This document shows positions 30,011 through 35,840 of a DNA stretch of 35,840 bases, piece by piece (position 1 is the stretch's first letter; every line of letters begins with the position of its first letter). The translations under genes and the position numbers were made by a program. The notes under the pieces are model-generated. The model saw nothing but the letters and a program-made list of their open reading frames with translations. It was not told the DNA's origin and ran no database searches. Source of the stretch: Microcaldota archaeon (GTDB lineage Archaea > Micrarchaeota > Micrarchaeia > Micrarchaeales > CABMGC01); contig JAKAWC010000009.1 of the NCBI GenBank assembly GCA_021817125.1, positions 1 to 35,840 on the forward strand, written 5' to 3'.

Positions 30011-30625
30011 CTAAAAAATCCCGTATCTCCTGAACTCAGCAAACAGTTCCTTGTTCGTTTTGAAAAGTATCACGTTCATGCCCATCTTTTTTGCAACATC
30101 AATGTTCTTCTTGCGGTCATCAACGAACAGGCACTCTTCTGGCTTGGCATCGAGCTCCTTTAACACATCTTTAAGCAGTCCATCTGTCTTGCAATAACCA
30201 TATTGGTAGGAATAAAACTTCCTGTATGACTTAAATCTTCTGTCGAGGGCCTTCCCCAGGCTGACGCTTAACGGTGGTGCATCATCAGAAACGATGCATA
30301 TCCTGATGCTCATCCTACTGAGTTTCCTGATGAAGTGCTCATTCAGCTTCACGCTCAGACCGAACAGCCTGTAATACTCCCCTACAGAAATGCTAGTGCC
30401 AAAAGCGTTGTTGATCACTCTCAGATATTCACTCTGTTTCTTCGCTCCGCTCTCGAGTTCATCCAGATAACGATATAGCAATGCATTGTGCCGGTCATGA
30501 TCCATGCCATACCTCTTCTCCATATATGGAAGGAAACGCTTGGTCCTTCCAGGTTTGGTCAAGACCCCGTGGACGTCTAGGAGGAGATACCGTATCCTAG
30601 GATTCCCCTGTTTCTTCATCTGCAT
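30011..30625 (-). CDS. HAD-superfamily hydrolase with altered motif I
   Basis: 204 residues. Motif I reads LLLDVHGVLT: the nucleophile Asp is kept, but the second Asp, normally the acid/base, is His. Motif II is CIVSDD, motif III Lys in GYCKTDG, and motif IV CLFVDDRKKNIDVAKKMG. A helical cap fills residues 25-95. The C-terminus (NVILFKTNKELFAEFRRYGI) parallels the HAD gene at 28595-29224, making this a diverged inverted paralog. It may start at the third codon (ATG ATG-like MQM). The activity of a DxH motif I enzyme is uncertain. Composition is more AT-rich than the core genes. Confidence 0.85.
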   Translation of the reverse strand: MQMKKQGNPRIRYLLLDVHGVLTKPGRTKRFLPYMEKRYGMDHDRHNALLYRYLDELESGAKKQSEYLRVINNAFGTSISVGEYYRLFGLSVKLNEHFIRKLSRMSIRICIVSDDAPPLSVSLGKALDRRFKSYRKFYSYQYGYCKTDGLLKDVLKELDAKPEECLFVDDRKKNIDVAKKMGMNVILFKTNKELFAEFRRYGIF

Positions 30626-30627
30626 AT

Positions 30628-31041
30628 TCAGACCGACTGCAGCGTGGTCTTCTTCCTCATCGCGTTGAGCACGTGGCCGTAGTCACGGTAGTGGATGTAT
30701 GCGGTGAGGTTGAGCGTGTACTCCCCCTTGTCGGTGCCGCTGTCGCTGAAGACATCTATCTTCTCCCGCTTCTCCTCCTGCGGCGCGAGGGTGCCGAGGC
30801 GCACCTCCTTCTCCTTTATTATGCCCGTCTGGTCGACGCTGAGCTGCTTCGGCACGCTGAGCACCACGCTCGTGAGCACCGGCTCGCTGGTGACGTTGCG
30901 CACCCTTAGCATAAGAGTCGTGGAGCCTCGCCTGTTCGCGCTCACCCGGTAGGGCACGAATTCCGTCGTTATGTGGAAGGGCACGGGCTTCTCGAGCTCG
31001 TCGCTGACATCCTGCTTTCCAAAGAGGTTGAAGAGTTTCAT
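30628..31041 (-). CDS. Unknown beta-sandwich-like protein, 137 residues
   Basis: I cannot name the family. After MKLFNLFGKQDV the chain alternates strands: VPFHITTEFVPYRVSANRRGSTTLMLRVRNVTSEPVLTSVVLSVPKQL, then LGTLAPQEEKREKIDVFSDSG and GEYTLNLTAYIHYRDYGHV. This is the pattern of an Ig-like or arrestin-like sandwich with a basal EKR turn. There is no signal peptide, so it is probably cytoplasmic. ATG 31041 fits a minus-strand TATA-like sequence (CTAAATATC, 31069-31077) for a near-leaderless mRNA; the frame reaches 31065. It precedes the HAD gene by two bases, so the two are likely cotranscribed. Confidence 0.7.
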   Translation of the reverse strand: MKLFNLFGKQDVSDELEKPVPFHITTEFVPYRVSANRRGSTTLMLRVRNVTSEPVLTSVVLSVPKQLSVDQTGIIKEKEVRLGTLAPQEEKREKIDVFSDSGTDKGEYTLNLTAYIHYRDYGHVLNAMRKKTTLQSV

Positions 31042-31117
31042 CCGATCGCCGATACGACTTCTCAACCAAGATATTTAGTTTTTTCTGAGAGAGAAGGACA
31101 TACAGCTATAATCTACT

Positions 31118-32254
31118 TCACGCCTTTGCTTCCCTACGTTCATCCAAGATCTTCTCAAGATTTATCCCTTTCATATATGCTTTCCAGGTTCCTCCAAAGG
31201 GATAAATCTCTGGTGACTTCTCATATGCCTTTACATTTGTTAAAATCCCCTCATAATGATCTAAATGAAATGGCCATTTGCCGATTAAAGTGTCTGTTAA
31301 ACTCGCAGACCTTATTATCGGTTTCTCTGGGCCATAACTTTTCTGCCGCCATTCCGGCCCTAGCTTTGAGAGATGTTCTCCGTCCTTAAAAGTGCAAATA
31401 TCTATCTTATAATATGCACCATGGGTGTCAGCTTCCAAACAATAATCGCTCGTTATAGCATGGAAATCTTCCTTCAAAACTTCTCTCCAAAAGTTCAAAT
31501 ACAAATCAACGTGGTTTCTTCTATACCAACCCATCGAGTAGAAATATGCAATGAAGATGTGCTTATCAGGGGCCTGCGTTAAAGCAGAGAAGGACCTGAT
31601 GAGACTCTCTTTCTTAAGCTTTTTTATCGTGTATACGACTTGCATCTGAGTCATTTTGCTTCTCTTTATTAGTTCCTTCAACTTCATTCTCGAATTCTCA
31701 TTCAAAAGTTTTAGGATGGTCTTCTCCGCCTTGGATATAACCTGACTTAAATCAAGCAAGCTATTGCGAAGTGGAAAGAAACCAAAGCCGTAGTTGTCCC
31801 TATCCGATATCTTAACCTTGATCCCATAGTCACTCAATTGAGCCTGTAACATAATAGTCCACACGCAGAAGGCTTCTGGCGAAAGCCCAACCACGTACAG
31901 TAAGAGGTCAAAATCTCCATTAGATGAATATGCATCCTGCACATAAACACTGTTAATCAAACTTTTCATTAAGATTTCTCTCGTGGGTTTCTCTCTCTTA
32001 AATCTGATTGTAACTACCTTTCCGACAGTAAACCCTAATCTTTGTTCATCTATGCTCAACGTGTACGTCAGTCCATACTTACTCTCCAATTCCGCCAATA
32101 TTTTGGCGACCGTGTGATACGATACCCCAAATTTCTTTCCAAGTTCGCGGGTTGATCGCCTGCAGTCTTTGTACATCTCAGCAAGAAGCAGATACGGCAG
32201 TTCTTTCTTTACAAAGGATTTTCGTTCCTTCAACAAGGATTGTTGGTTCTTCAT
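31118..32254 (-). CDS. Double-HTH Lrp/AsnC-like regulator, paralog 1
   Basis: 378 residues. HTH 1 is at about 25-60 (STRELGKKFGVSYHTVAKIL). An Lrp-type RAM-like alpha/beta domain follows (VVTIRFKREKPTRE through DFDLLLYVVGL). A signature GFGFFPLRNSLL then leads into HTH 2 at about 180-215 (MKLKELIKRSKMTQMQVVYTIKKL) and a second alpha/beta domain with a Trp/Tyr-rich C-terminus. The gene at 32832-34046 has the same order and the same GFFPLR signature. Codon use is AT-rich relative to core genes, suggesting accessory origin. A minus-strand TATA-like GCTATAATTT (32271-32280) lies about 22 nt upstream of the ATG. Targets unknown. Confidence 0.75.
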   Translation of the reverse strand: MKNQQSLLKERKSFVKKELPYLLLAEMYKDCRRSTRELGKKFGVSYHTVAKILAELESKYGLTYTLSIDEQRLGFTVGKVVTIRFKREKPTREILMKSLINSVYVQDAYSSNGDFDLLLYVVGLSPEAFCVWTIMLQAQLSDYGIKVKISDRDNYGFGFFPLRNSLLDLSQVISKAEKTILKLLNENSRMKLKELIKRSKMTQMQVVYTIKKLKKESLIRSFSALTQAPDKHIFIAYFYSMGWYRRNHVDLYLNFWREVLKEDFHAITSDYCLEADTHGAYYKIDICTFKDGEHLSKLGPEWRQKSYGPEKPIIRSASLTDTLIGKWPFHLDHYEGILTNVKAYEKSPEIYPFGGTWKAYMKGINLEKILDERREAKA

Positions 32255-32367
32255 GTTCTCATTTTTGCATAAATTATAGCAATTATCATCTTAAAATAGT
32301 TTAGCGTTCTAAAATTTATACTACAAAGAGATAGAGTTCCATCATCTTTAAATACCATCCCAATCTC

Positions 32368-32796
32368 ATGTCAATCAGCGAAGATGGGGTCATGTTCTCA
32401 GATCCCCTCTCAGGTTTCTGCCCTATCGCCTCATGCTCCGAAGGCAGCAGACGAGAACCCAGTAAGGTAGATGGAATGCAACAAAAACCAACTGGCACCC
32501 GGGCCATAGCCGGGATATCGAAGAGCGTGGCAACGAGCAGCATACTGCTGCTAAGGCCAAAGGAGAATATGGACACCGACAAGACCGCGCAGAGGCTGGC
32601 GCTGTGTGACGGCGTCCAGGAAGTATCCTTGTCGAGCGGCGAGTTCGGATTCGTCGTATCCGCGAAGCACAGGGGCATAGACGGAATTGAGCACGTCAAG
32701 CGCAGCATAAGGTCGGCGCTCAAGAGCGCGGACATAGTGACGCTGACAAAGCACTACGTCTACAGCAAGCAGAGGTCCATGCGCAGGCACCGCTAA
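32368..32796 (+). CDS. Stand-alone RAM/ACT-like domain protein
   Basis: Up to 142 residues. Only the last 90 look like a folded domain: SSILLLRPKENMDTDKTAQRLA, VQEVSLSSGEFGFVVSAKHRG and VKRSIRSALKSADIVTLTKHYVY follow the beta-alpha-beta-beta-alpha-beta pattern of Lrp RAM domains, without a DNA-binding part. The N-terminal 50 residues are low in structure. A TATA-like CTTTAAATAC at 32346-32355 would start transcription after ATG 32368, so ATG 32392 or 32476 may be the true start. It lies between the two double-HTH regulators and could modulate them, as small RAM proteins do; this is inference. Confidence 0.6.
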   Translation: MSISEDGVMFSDPLSGFCPIASCSEGSRREPSKVDGMQQKPTGTRAIAGISKSVATSSILLLRPKENMDTDKTAQRLALCDGVQEVSLSSGEFGFVVSAKHRGIDGIEHVKRSIRSALKSADIVTLTKHYVYSKQRSMRRHR

Positions 32797-32800
32797 GCGG

Positions 32801-32809
32801 GTTTAAGAA
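32801..32809 (+). promoter_or_regulatory. TATA box of the second double-HTH regulator
   Basis: GTTTAAGAA centred about 26 nt before ATG 32832, so initiation is probably leaderless. Confidence 0.5.
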
Positions 32810-32831
32810 CTTTTCATTCGTATAGAGGTGC

Positions 32832-34046
32832 ATGGCGAAAGGGGCAAGGCTGACAGAGGCAGAGGAGCAAAAAGGATCCGCGGAGCAGCACCGATACATA
32901 ATCGGAGAGGGAAAAAGGGAGCATGTGGATAACATTATTCTCCGCATGCTCAGCATGGATGCGAGGACGCCACTCAGCGAGATTGCGAAAGTAGCCAAAG
33001 TCAGTAAAACCACAGTCTTCCATGAGCTCAACCGGCTAATCGTAGAGCAGGATATAAAGTTTGTGCCCGAGGTAAATCTCGCTGAAATGTGGGAGCGAGA
33101 ACTTGTGTTTTCAACTAAAAGAATCGAGAAAAGAGAATTCAGGCAGTTAAAGATACACGGTATAGGTTTCGGTGAGTTTCTTTGCTTTATTAGTTTCCCC
33201 AAAAAGAAACCTACCGATGAACAGATTCTATCCTCTGTAAGTAAAGCGAGGGGCTTGCATGTTCCCCAGTATATCGGTCGAATACTAGAAGCACAATATG
33301 ACATAATCATGTATCTGGTGGCAAGGAATACAAAAGAGGTAACTGACTTCATGACGGACTTCCAAAAGAATCTCCCCGAAGGATGCGAAGCTAAAAGGTA
33401 CGCTTTCCAGATTCTAAGGACACATGGTTTCTTCCCTTTACGCGATGAATTGATAAGTCAGTTCAAGATATCTGATAGATACAAAAAAATGCTGCTAATA
33501 TTAAACCAAAATGCGAGAGGGGAGTTGTCTAAAATGGGCATGAAGAAAGATATGGTTACCTACCTCTATAGGGCACTCCTTAATTATGGAATACTCGAGA
33601 GGGTAACCCTGTATATTAAAAAACCGAAGTACAGCATTACAGGAATAATACGTTTCGACTTCTTAGATAGCCGAAAATGGACAAATGGCTTCAGTAAATG
33701 GGCTAAAAGAGTCATTTCACAAGACTATCTTAATGGATCTTATGTATTCATGGCAGATATTTTCAGCCCCTTCGGTGGTTTATTAATCGTGAATGCGAAA
33801 GATTCGTTGGAGTTTGAAAATATAAAAAACACACTAGAAGATCCCACTTTGGGTATACGGGTAAAGAAAAGCATGTTGATATCTGGGAGTATCCTTGGTA
33901 GTTTAGGGATAAGGAACTTTGATATGGCACACTCTCGTCAGCATATAGCTCTAGAAGAAAGAGGTTTTCTGCCGAGGGTTAATCGCATGTCTCGGGTCAA
34001 AGCAAAGAAACACGGCAAGCCGGAATTCTTCGATTTAGAAGATTAA
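32832..34046 (+). CDS. Double-HTH Lrp/AsnC-like regulator, paralog 2
   Basis: 404 residues with the same architecture as the gene at 31118-32254: HTH 1 (PLSEIAKVAKVSKTTVFHELNRL), RAM-like domain (FGEFLCFISFPKKKPTDE to AQYDIIMYLVARNTKEV), signature THGFFPLRDELI, HTH 2 (GELSKMGMKKDMVTYLYRAL), second alpha/beta domain, and a basic C-terminus (SRVKAKKHGK). The first roughly 230 nt are GC-richer, like core genes, whereas the rest is AT-rich like paralog 1, so the gene may be a mosaic. The stop is 14 nt from the end of the convergent repeat-peptide gene. Confidence 0.75.
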   Translation: MAKGARLTEAEEQKGSAEQHRYIIGEGKREHVDNIILRMLSMDARTPLSEIAKVAKVSKTTVFHELNRLIVEQDIKFVPEVNLAEMWERELVFSTKRIEKREFRQLKIHGIGFGEFLCFISFPKKKPTDEQILSSVSKARGLHVPQYIGRILEAQYDIIMYLVARNTKEVTDFMTDFQKNLPEGCEAKRYAFQILRTHGFFPLRDELISQFKISDRYKKMLLILNQNARGELSKMGMKKDMVTYLYRALLNYGILERVTLYIKKPKYSITGIIRFDFLDSRKWTNGFSKWAKRVISQDYLNGSYVFMADIFSPFGGLLIVNAKDSLEFENIKNTLEDPTLGIRVKKSMLISGSILGSLGIRNFDMAHSRQHIALEERGFLPRVNRMSRVKAKKHGKPEFFDLED

Positions 34047-34060
34047 AATCAAGAAGCAAC

Positions 34061-34216
34061 TTAGCCTCCACCAGTCGAAGCAAACCTAAGTCCACATCCA
34101 CCAGTCGAAGCAAACCTAAGTCCACATCCACCAGTCGAAGCAAACCTAAGTCCACATCCACCAGTCGAAGCAAAGGCAACAGCCAATGCAGACCCATACT
34201 TCATCTGTACATCCAT
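34061..34216 (-). CDS. 51-residue protein built from decapeptide repeats
   Basis: Too short for standard gene calling. From ATG 34216 it reads MDVQMKYGSALAVA, then FASTGGCGLR three times, then FASTGGG and a stop. Initiation signals are good: AAAGGTG at 34224-34230, seven bases before the ATG, and a minus-strand TATA-like TTTTTAAATAC at 34250-34260 that sets transcription start near 34229. The stop falls right after the last repeat unit. Each unit has one Cys and a terminal Arg. It could be a secreted repeat peptide, a modified-peptide precursor with repeated cores, or a chance open frame over a minisatellite. A GNAT acetyltransferase gene is divergent from it. Confidence 0.5.
   Translation of the reverse strand: MDVQMKYGSALAVAFASTGGCGLRFASTGGCGLRFASTGGCGLRFASTGGG
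34067..34174. repeat. 30-bp tandem repeat, 3.6 copies
   Basis: Unit TCCACCAGTCGAAGCAAACC followed by TAAGTCCACA. Copies start at 34067, 34097 and 34127, and an 18-nt partial copy at 34157. Full copies are identical. There are no spacers. The period is a multiple of three, so reading frames are preserved. Confidence 0.97.
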
Positions 34217-34249
34217 TTCATAGCACCTTTACAACAACATGAATATCCA

Positions 34250-34294
34250 GTATTTAAAAAGGTTCCTATCCCCAACTGTTTTAGTGCTAGGAAC
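34250..34294 (-). promoter_or_regulatory. Promoter and inverted repeat upstream of the repeat-peptide gene
   Basis: The TATA-like run (34250-34260) is followed on its upstream side by GTTCCTA (34262-34268) and TAGGAAC (34288-34294), perfect seven-base arms 19 nt apart. The placement suits an activator or repressor site. Confidence 0.45.
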
Positions 34295-34379
34295 AAAACG
34301 ATAATAACCTAATTAAAATGAATAGAAATTTCTTTTCTCTTAGTAAAGACACTCGACTAACGTTCGAGAGAGCTAATGT

Positions 34380-34394
34380 TCATAAATATATATT
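34380..34394 (+). promoter_or_regulatory. TATA box of the GNAT gene
   Basis: ACATAAATATATATT-like run, centre about 26-28 nt before ATG 34415. A small inverted repeat CTCGA/TCGAG (34352-34368) lies just upstream. Confidence 0.6.
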
Positions 34395-34414
34395 GTATGT
34401 TACATACGATTGAC

Positions 34415-34957
34415 ATGATTAAAAAGAACGCAGGCGTAACCATAATAGAATTAGGATGGGATGACCTTCTCGGCACTTACCACATCTACCTCTCGGCCTA
34501 TAACGAAGTCAAAAAGAACCCCGATTTCAATGACGTTATCGGCAAAACAAAGGTGCCTCTTACAGAGCATATTGATGCATTTGCAAAGGTCTTCAAAGAA
34601 GTTATGAATAAAGAAACTGTCTTTTGTATAGCCAAAATGAAAAACGAGGCGATAGGGCAATGTTATGTTAGGCAATATGGAGGACCTGGCGTAGAAACAT
34701 CACATGTTGGTGTACTACGAATATTTATTAAAAAAGAGGCAAGGGGGAAAGGAGTAGGTAAGAAGCTAATTAACGCAGTCATAACGAGATGCAGAGGGAA
34801 ATTTGATTTATTGGAATTGGACGTGGTCTCAAAAAATGATCCTGCAATAGGCTTATACAAAAAATTAGGCTTCAAGACCTGGGGGGTTGCACCATCATTT
34901 TTCAAAAGGAATGGGAAGTATAAGTCATTAGAGCACATGTACCTAAAATTGAAATAA
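34415..34957 (+). CDS. GNAT family N-acetyltransferase
   Basis: Transfers an acetyl group from acetyl-CoA to an amine; 180 residues. Motif A is VLRIFIKKEARGKGVGKKLINAV with the pyrophosphate-binding RGKGVGKKL. Motif B is NDPAIGLYKKLGF. AIGQCYVRQYGG is the preceding strand pair. It resembles RimI/PhnO-type single-domain enzymes, and the substrate could be a protein N-terminus, peptide or small amine. ATG 34415 is chosen from TATA spacing; an upstream in-frame ATG at 34376 overlaps the promoter. AT-rich composition fits the accessory zone. It is divergent from the repeat-peptide gene, which makes that peptide a conceivable but untested substrate. Confidence 0.9.
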   Translation: MIKKNAGVTIIELGWDDLLGTYHIYLSAYNEVKKNPDFNDVIGKTKVPLTEHIDAFAKVFKEVMNKETVFCIAKMKNEAIGQCYVRQYGGPGVETSHVGVLRIFIKKEARGKGVGKKLINAVITRCRGKFDLLELDVVSKNDPAIGLYKKLGFKTWGVAPSFFKRNGKYKSLEHMYLKLK

Positions 34958-34971
34958 AAAGCAATTACTGA

Positions 34972-35352
34972 TTGGGTGGTCTGGAGGGTGGGTCCACACG
35001 CAAAACACTATGGCGCGACGAATCCGATAAATTAGATGCCATAGTTGGAATTGAGCGCAATTCACGTACTCTCACAGAAATGGTCGCAAGAGAGATTGGT
35101 CTCCGTGTACTGGTAGTACGTAATACCGATTCATCAGGGAAGGAGTGGCATTTAGATACTAACCTCCGTATAAAGAATGTTTTAATAATTGACGACGTAG
35201 TATCTACAGGAGGCACTTTAGAAGCCGTAGTCAATTCACTGCGGTCAGTAGGAATGAATGTAAACCAAATCATCACCTTTGCCGATTTTAAGGGTCTGTC
35301 TAGTGTATTAGACGTACCATTAAGCTCTGTTTTCAATGCCAAAGGGACCTGA
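34972..35352 (+). pseudogene. Phosphoribosyltransferase-family fragment, N-terminus missing
   Basis: The 126-codon frame carries the PRPP-binding signature NVLIIDDVVSTGGTL and the preceding DAIVGIERNSRTLTEMVAREIG segment, as in orotate or purine phosphoribosyltransferases. Enzymes of this family normally have 30-50 residues before this point; here the frame begins right after a TGA with only a TTG and no ribosome binding site. The upstream DNA is the GNAT gene and holds no missing part. It is most likely a 5'-truncated remnant. A short functional form starting at TTG 34972 cannot be excluded. Confidence 0.5.
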
Positions 35353-35362
35353 TCAACAATAA

Positions 35363-35746
35363 TTATACTTGAGTTAGGATACTCTCCAAATTTCTTAAGC
35401 TTTCTACGGCTTTCTCCTTAGGTCTAACTTCAATGCAATAGTCTCTCACTCTTGCATTAGTGAACAAGCCTAAATAGTAACTGAAATCTATCACTCCAGT
35501 CTGGATTACCCTATGTGAACGCCCGTTAATCAAGCTATGTAAATGTACCTGGTCAACCTTTAATTTATTCTTAATAAGGAATGCCAAAACCTTCTGATTG
35601 ACCGTGCCATCGCTTGCATAGGTCTTTTCTATATCCCAGCAAAGTTTTAAGTCTGTCTTATCCAAGTATGGTTGCAGCACTTCCATCGTGAAGTCGTAAA
35701 ACCCATAATTTTCAATGCTTTCATCGGCTTCTGAAATCCCTTGCGT
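35363..35746 (-). pseudogene. Xylose-isomerase-like TIM-barrel fragment, N-terminal half missing
   Basis: The open frame from 35746 contains SIENYGFYDF (the IEN metal strand), LKLCWDIEKTY (LCWD strand), VDQVHLHSLINGRSHR (VHLHD-like strand with N-G), VIDFSYYLGLF and CIEVRPKEKAVESL. This strand order is the C-terminal half of the AP-endonuclease-2/sugar isomerase family. There is no start codon before ATG 35686, and the frame is closed by TAA just above 35746, so about half the barrel is absent. The HLHS segment has Ser where Asp is usual. I read it as a decayed gene; translation from ATG 35686 would give 107 residues that could not form a barrel. Confidence 0.55.
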
Positions 35747-35771
35747 TTACGCATGTGGATGAAAGAAGCCG

Positions 35772-35828
35772 CTATATTTTTATCATGAGATTTTCGCGCA
35801 GCGCGGCCTTTGGGCCGCACAGGCGAAA
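35772..35828 (+). promoter_or_regulatory. TATA-like sequence and two-tier hairpin at the right edge
   Basis: CTATATTTTTATC (35772-35784) is followed by an outer stem TTTCGC/GCGAAA (35792-35797 with 35823-35828) enclosing a perfect inner stem GCGGCC, loop TTTG, GGCCGC (35803-35818). An ATG at 35831 follows and runs off the window, so this may be the leader of an unseen gene. Confidence 0.4.
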
Positions 35829-35840
35829 GCATGAATAGTG

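Noticed and set aside
29857-30042. 61-residue minus-strand frame ending in ALFLRW
   Set aside because: It begins with a TTG inside the HAD gene with no ribosome binding site. The C-terminal part looks somewhat protein-like and may be a remnant, but this is not enough to call a gene.
34067-34174. CRISPR array
   Set aside because: The 30-bp units are directly adjacent with no spacers, and no cas genes are present; it is a tandem repeat.
33997-34197. Coding frame with LRLVDVDLGL repeats on the minus strand
   Set aside because: It is open only because the period is a multiple of three. It overlaps the end of the plus-strand regulator and has no ribosome binding site, whereas the neighbouring frame has a full set of start signals.
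34040-34320. Plus-strand Ser/Arg/Lys-rich frame (STSRSKPKST repeats) as an extension of the second double-HTH regulator
   Set aside because: The regulator ends with a stop at 34044-34046 in another frame, and the repeat frame has no start of its own.

Overview
The window is chromosomal DNA from an archaeon, most likely a small-genome DPANN-type lineage (Micrarchaeota-like is my tentative guess). The archaeal call is firm. It rests on the order rpoD, tRNA-Leu, rpl18e, rpl13, rps9, rpoN, rpsB, a single-gene MCM helicase, HMG-CoA reductase, archaeal triosephosphate isomerase, short archaeal MetRS, archaellin-type pilins, TATA boxes about 26 nt upstream of many start codons (leaderless transcripts), and a tRNA split by a bulge-helix-bulge intron. 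The DPANN guess rests on the QSAMEY-type pilins and the noncanonical tRNA intron, and is inference.

Layout. 1-3541: end of an unknown gene, M20 peptidase, HMG-CoA reductase (isoprenoid lipids), and a convergent GT4 glycosyltransferase. 3700-7193: a heat-shock style operon (winged-helix regulator, grpE, dnaK and a naturally short dnaJ). 7190-10345, minus strand: a presenilin-like membrane protease and MCM. 10435-12691: metG and a methyltransferase. 12693-16885, minus strand: a tightly coupled set of pilin-like protein, MacB-type ATPase, secreted CARDB-like membrane protein and FtsX/MacB permease, placed directly behind rpsB. 16886-21112, minus strand: the ribosomal protein/RNA polymerase cluster with two tRNAs, then tpiA. 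21215-22783: two pilins with near-identical promoters. 22791-25700, minus strand: class II ribonucleotide reductase nrdJ and its repressor nrdR, with two NrdR boxes at the nrdJ promoter. 25912-26879, minus strand: RNase HII (no normal start codon) and a PRC-barrel protein. 26999-29224: methyltransferase, NUDIX, winged-helix protein and HAD hydrolase.

From about 29225 to the right edge the window becomes accessory in character and, by eye, more AT-rich. It holds strings of strong hairpins, a repeated leader sequence, a second HAD protein in inverted orientation, three Lrp/RAM-type regulators (two of them a distinctive double-HTH paralogous pair), a 51-residue gene made of decapeptide repeats, a GNAT acetyltransferase, and truncated fragments of a phosphoribosyltransferase and a TIM-barrel isomerase-like gene.

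Most notable observations: a tRNA-Pro(AGG) interrupted in the T-loop with a fully formed splicing motif; tandem NrdR boxes in an archaeon; an RNase HII whose catalytic N-terminus has no canonical start; the repeat-peptide gene with its own promoter and Shine-Dalgarno; and the double-HTH regulator pair. All family assignments are by reading motifs; no database search was run.
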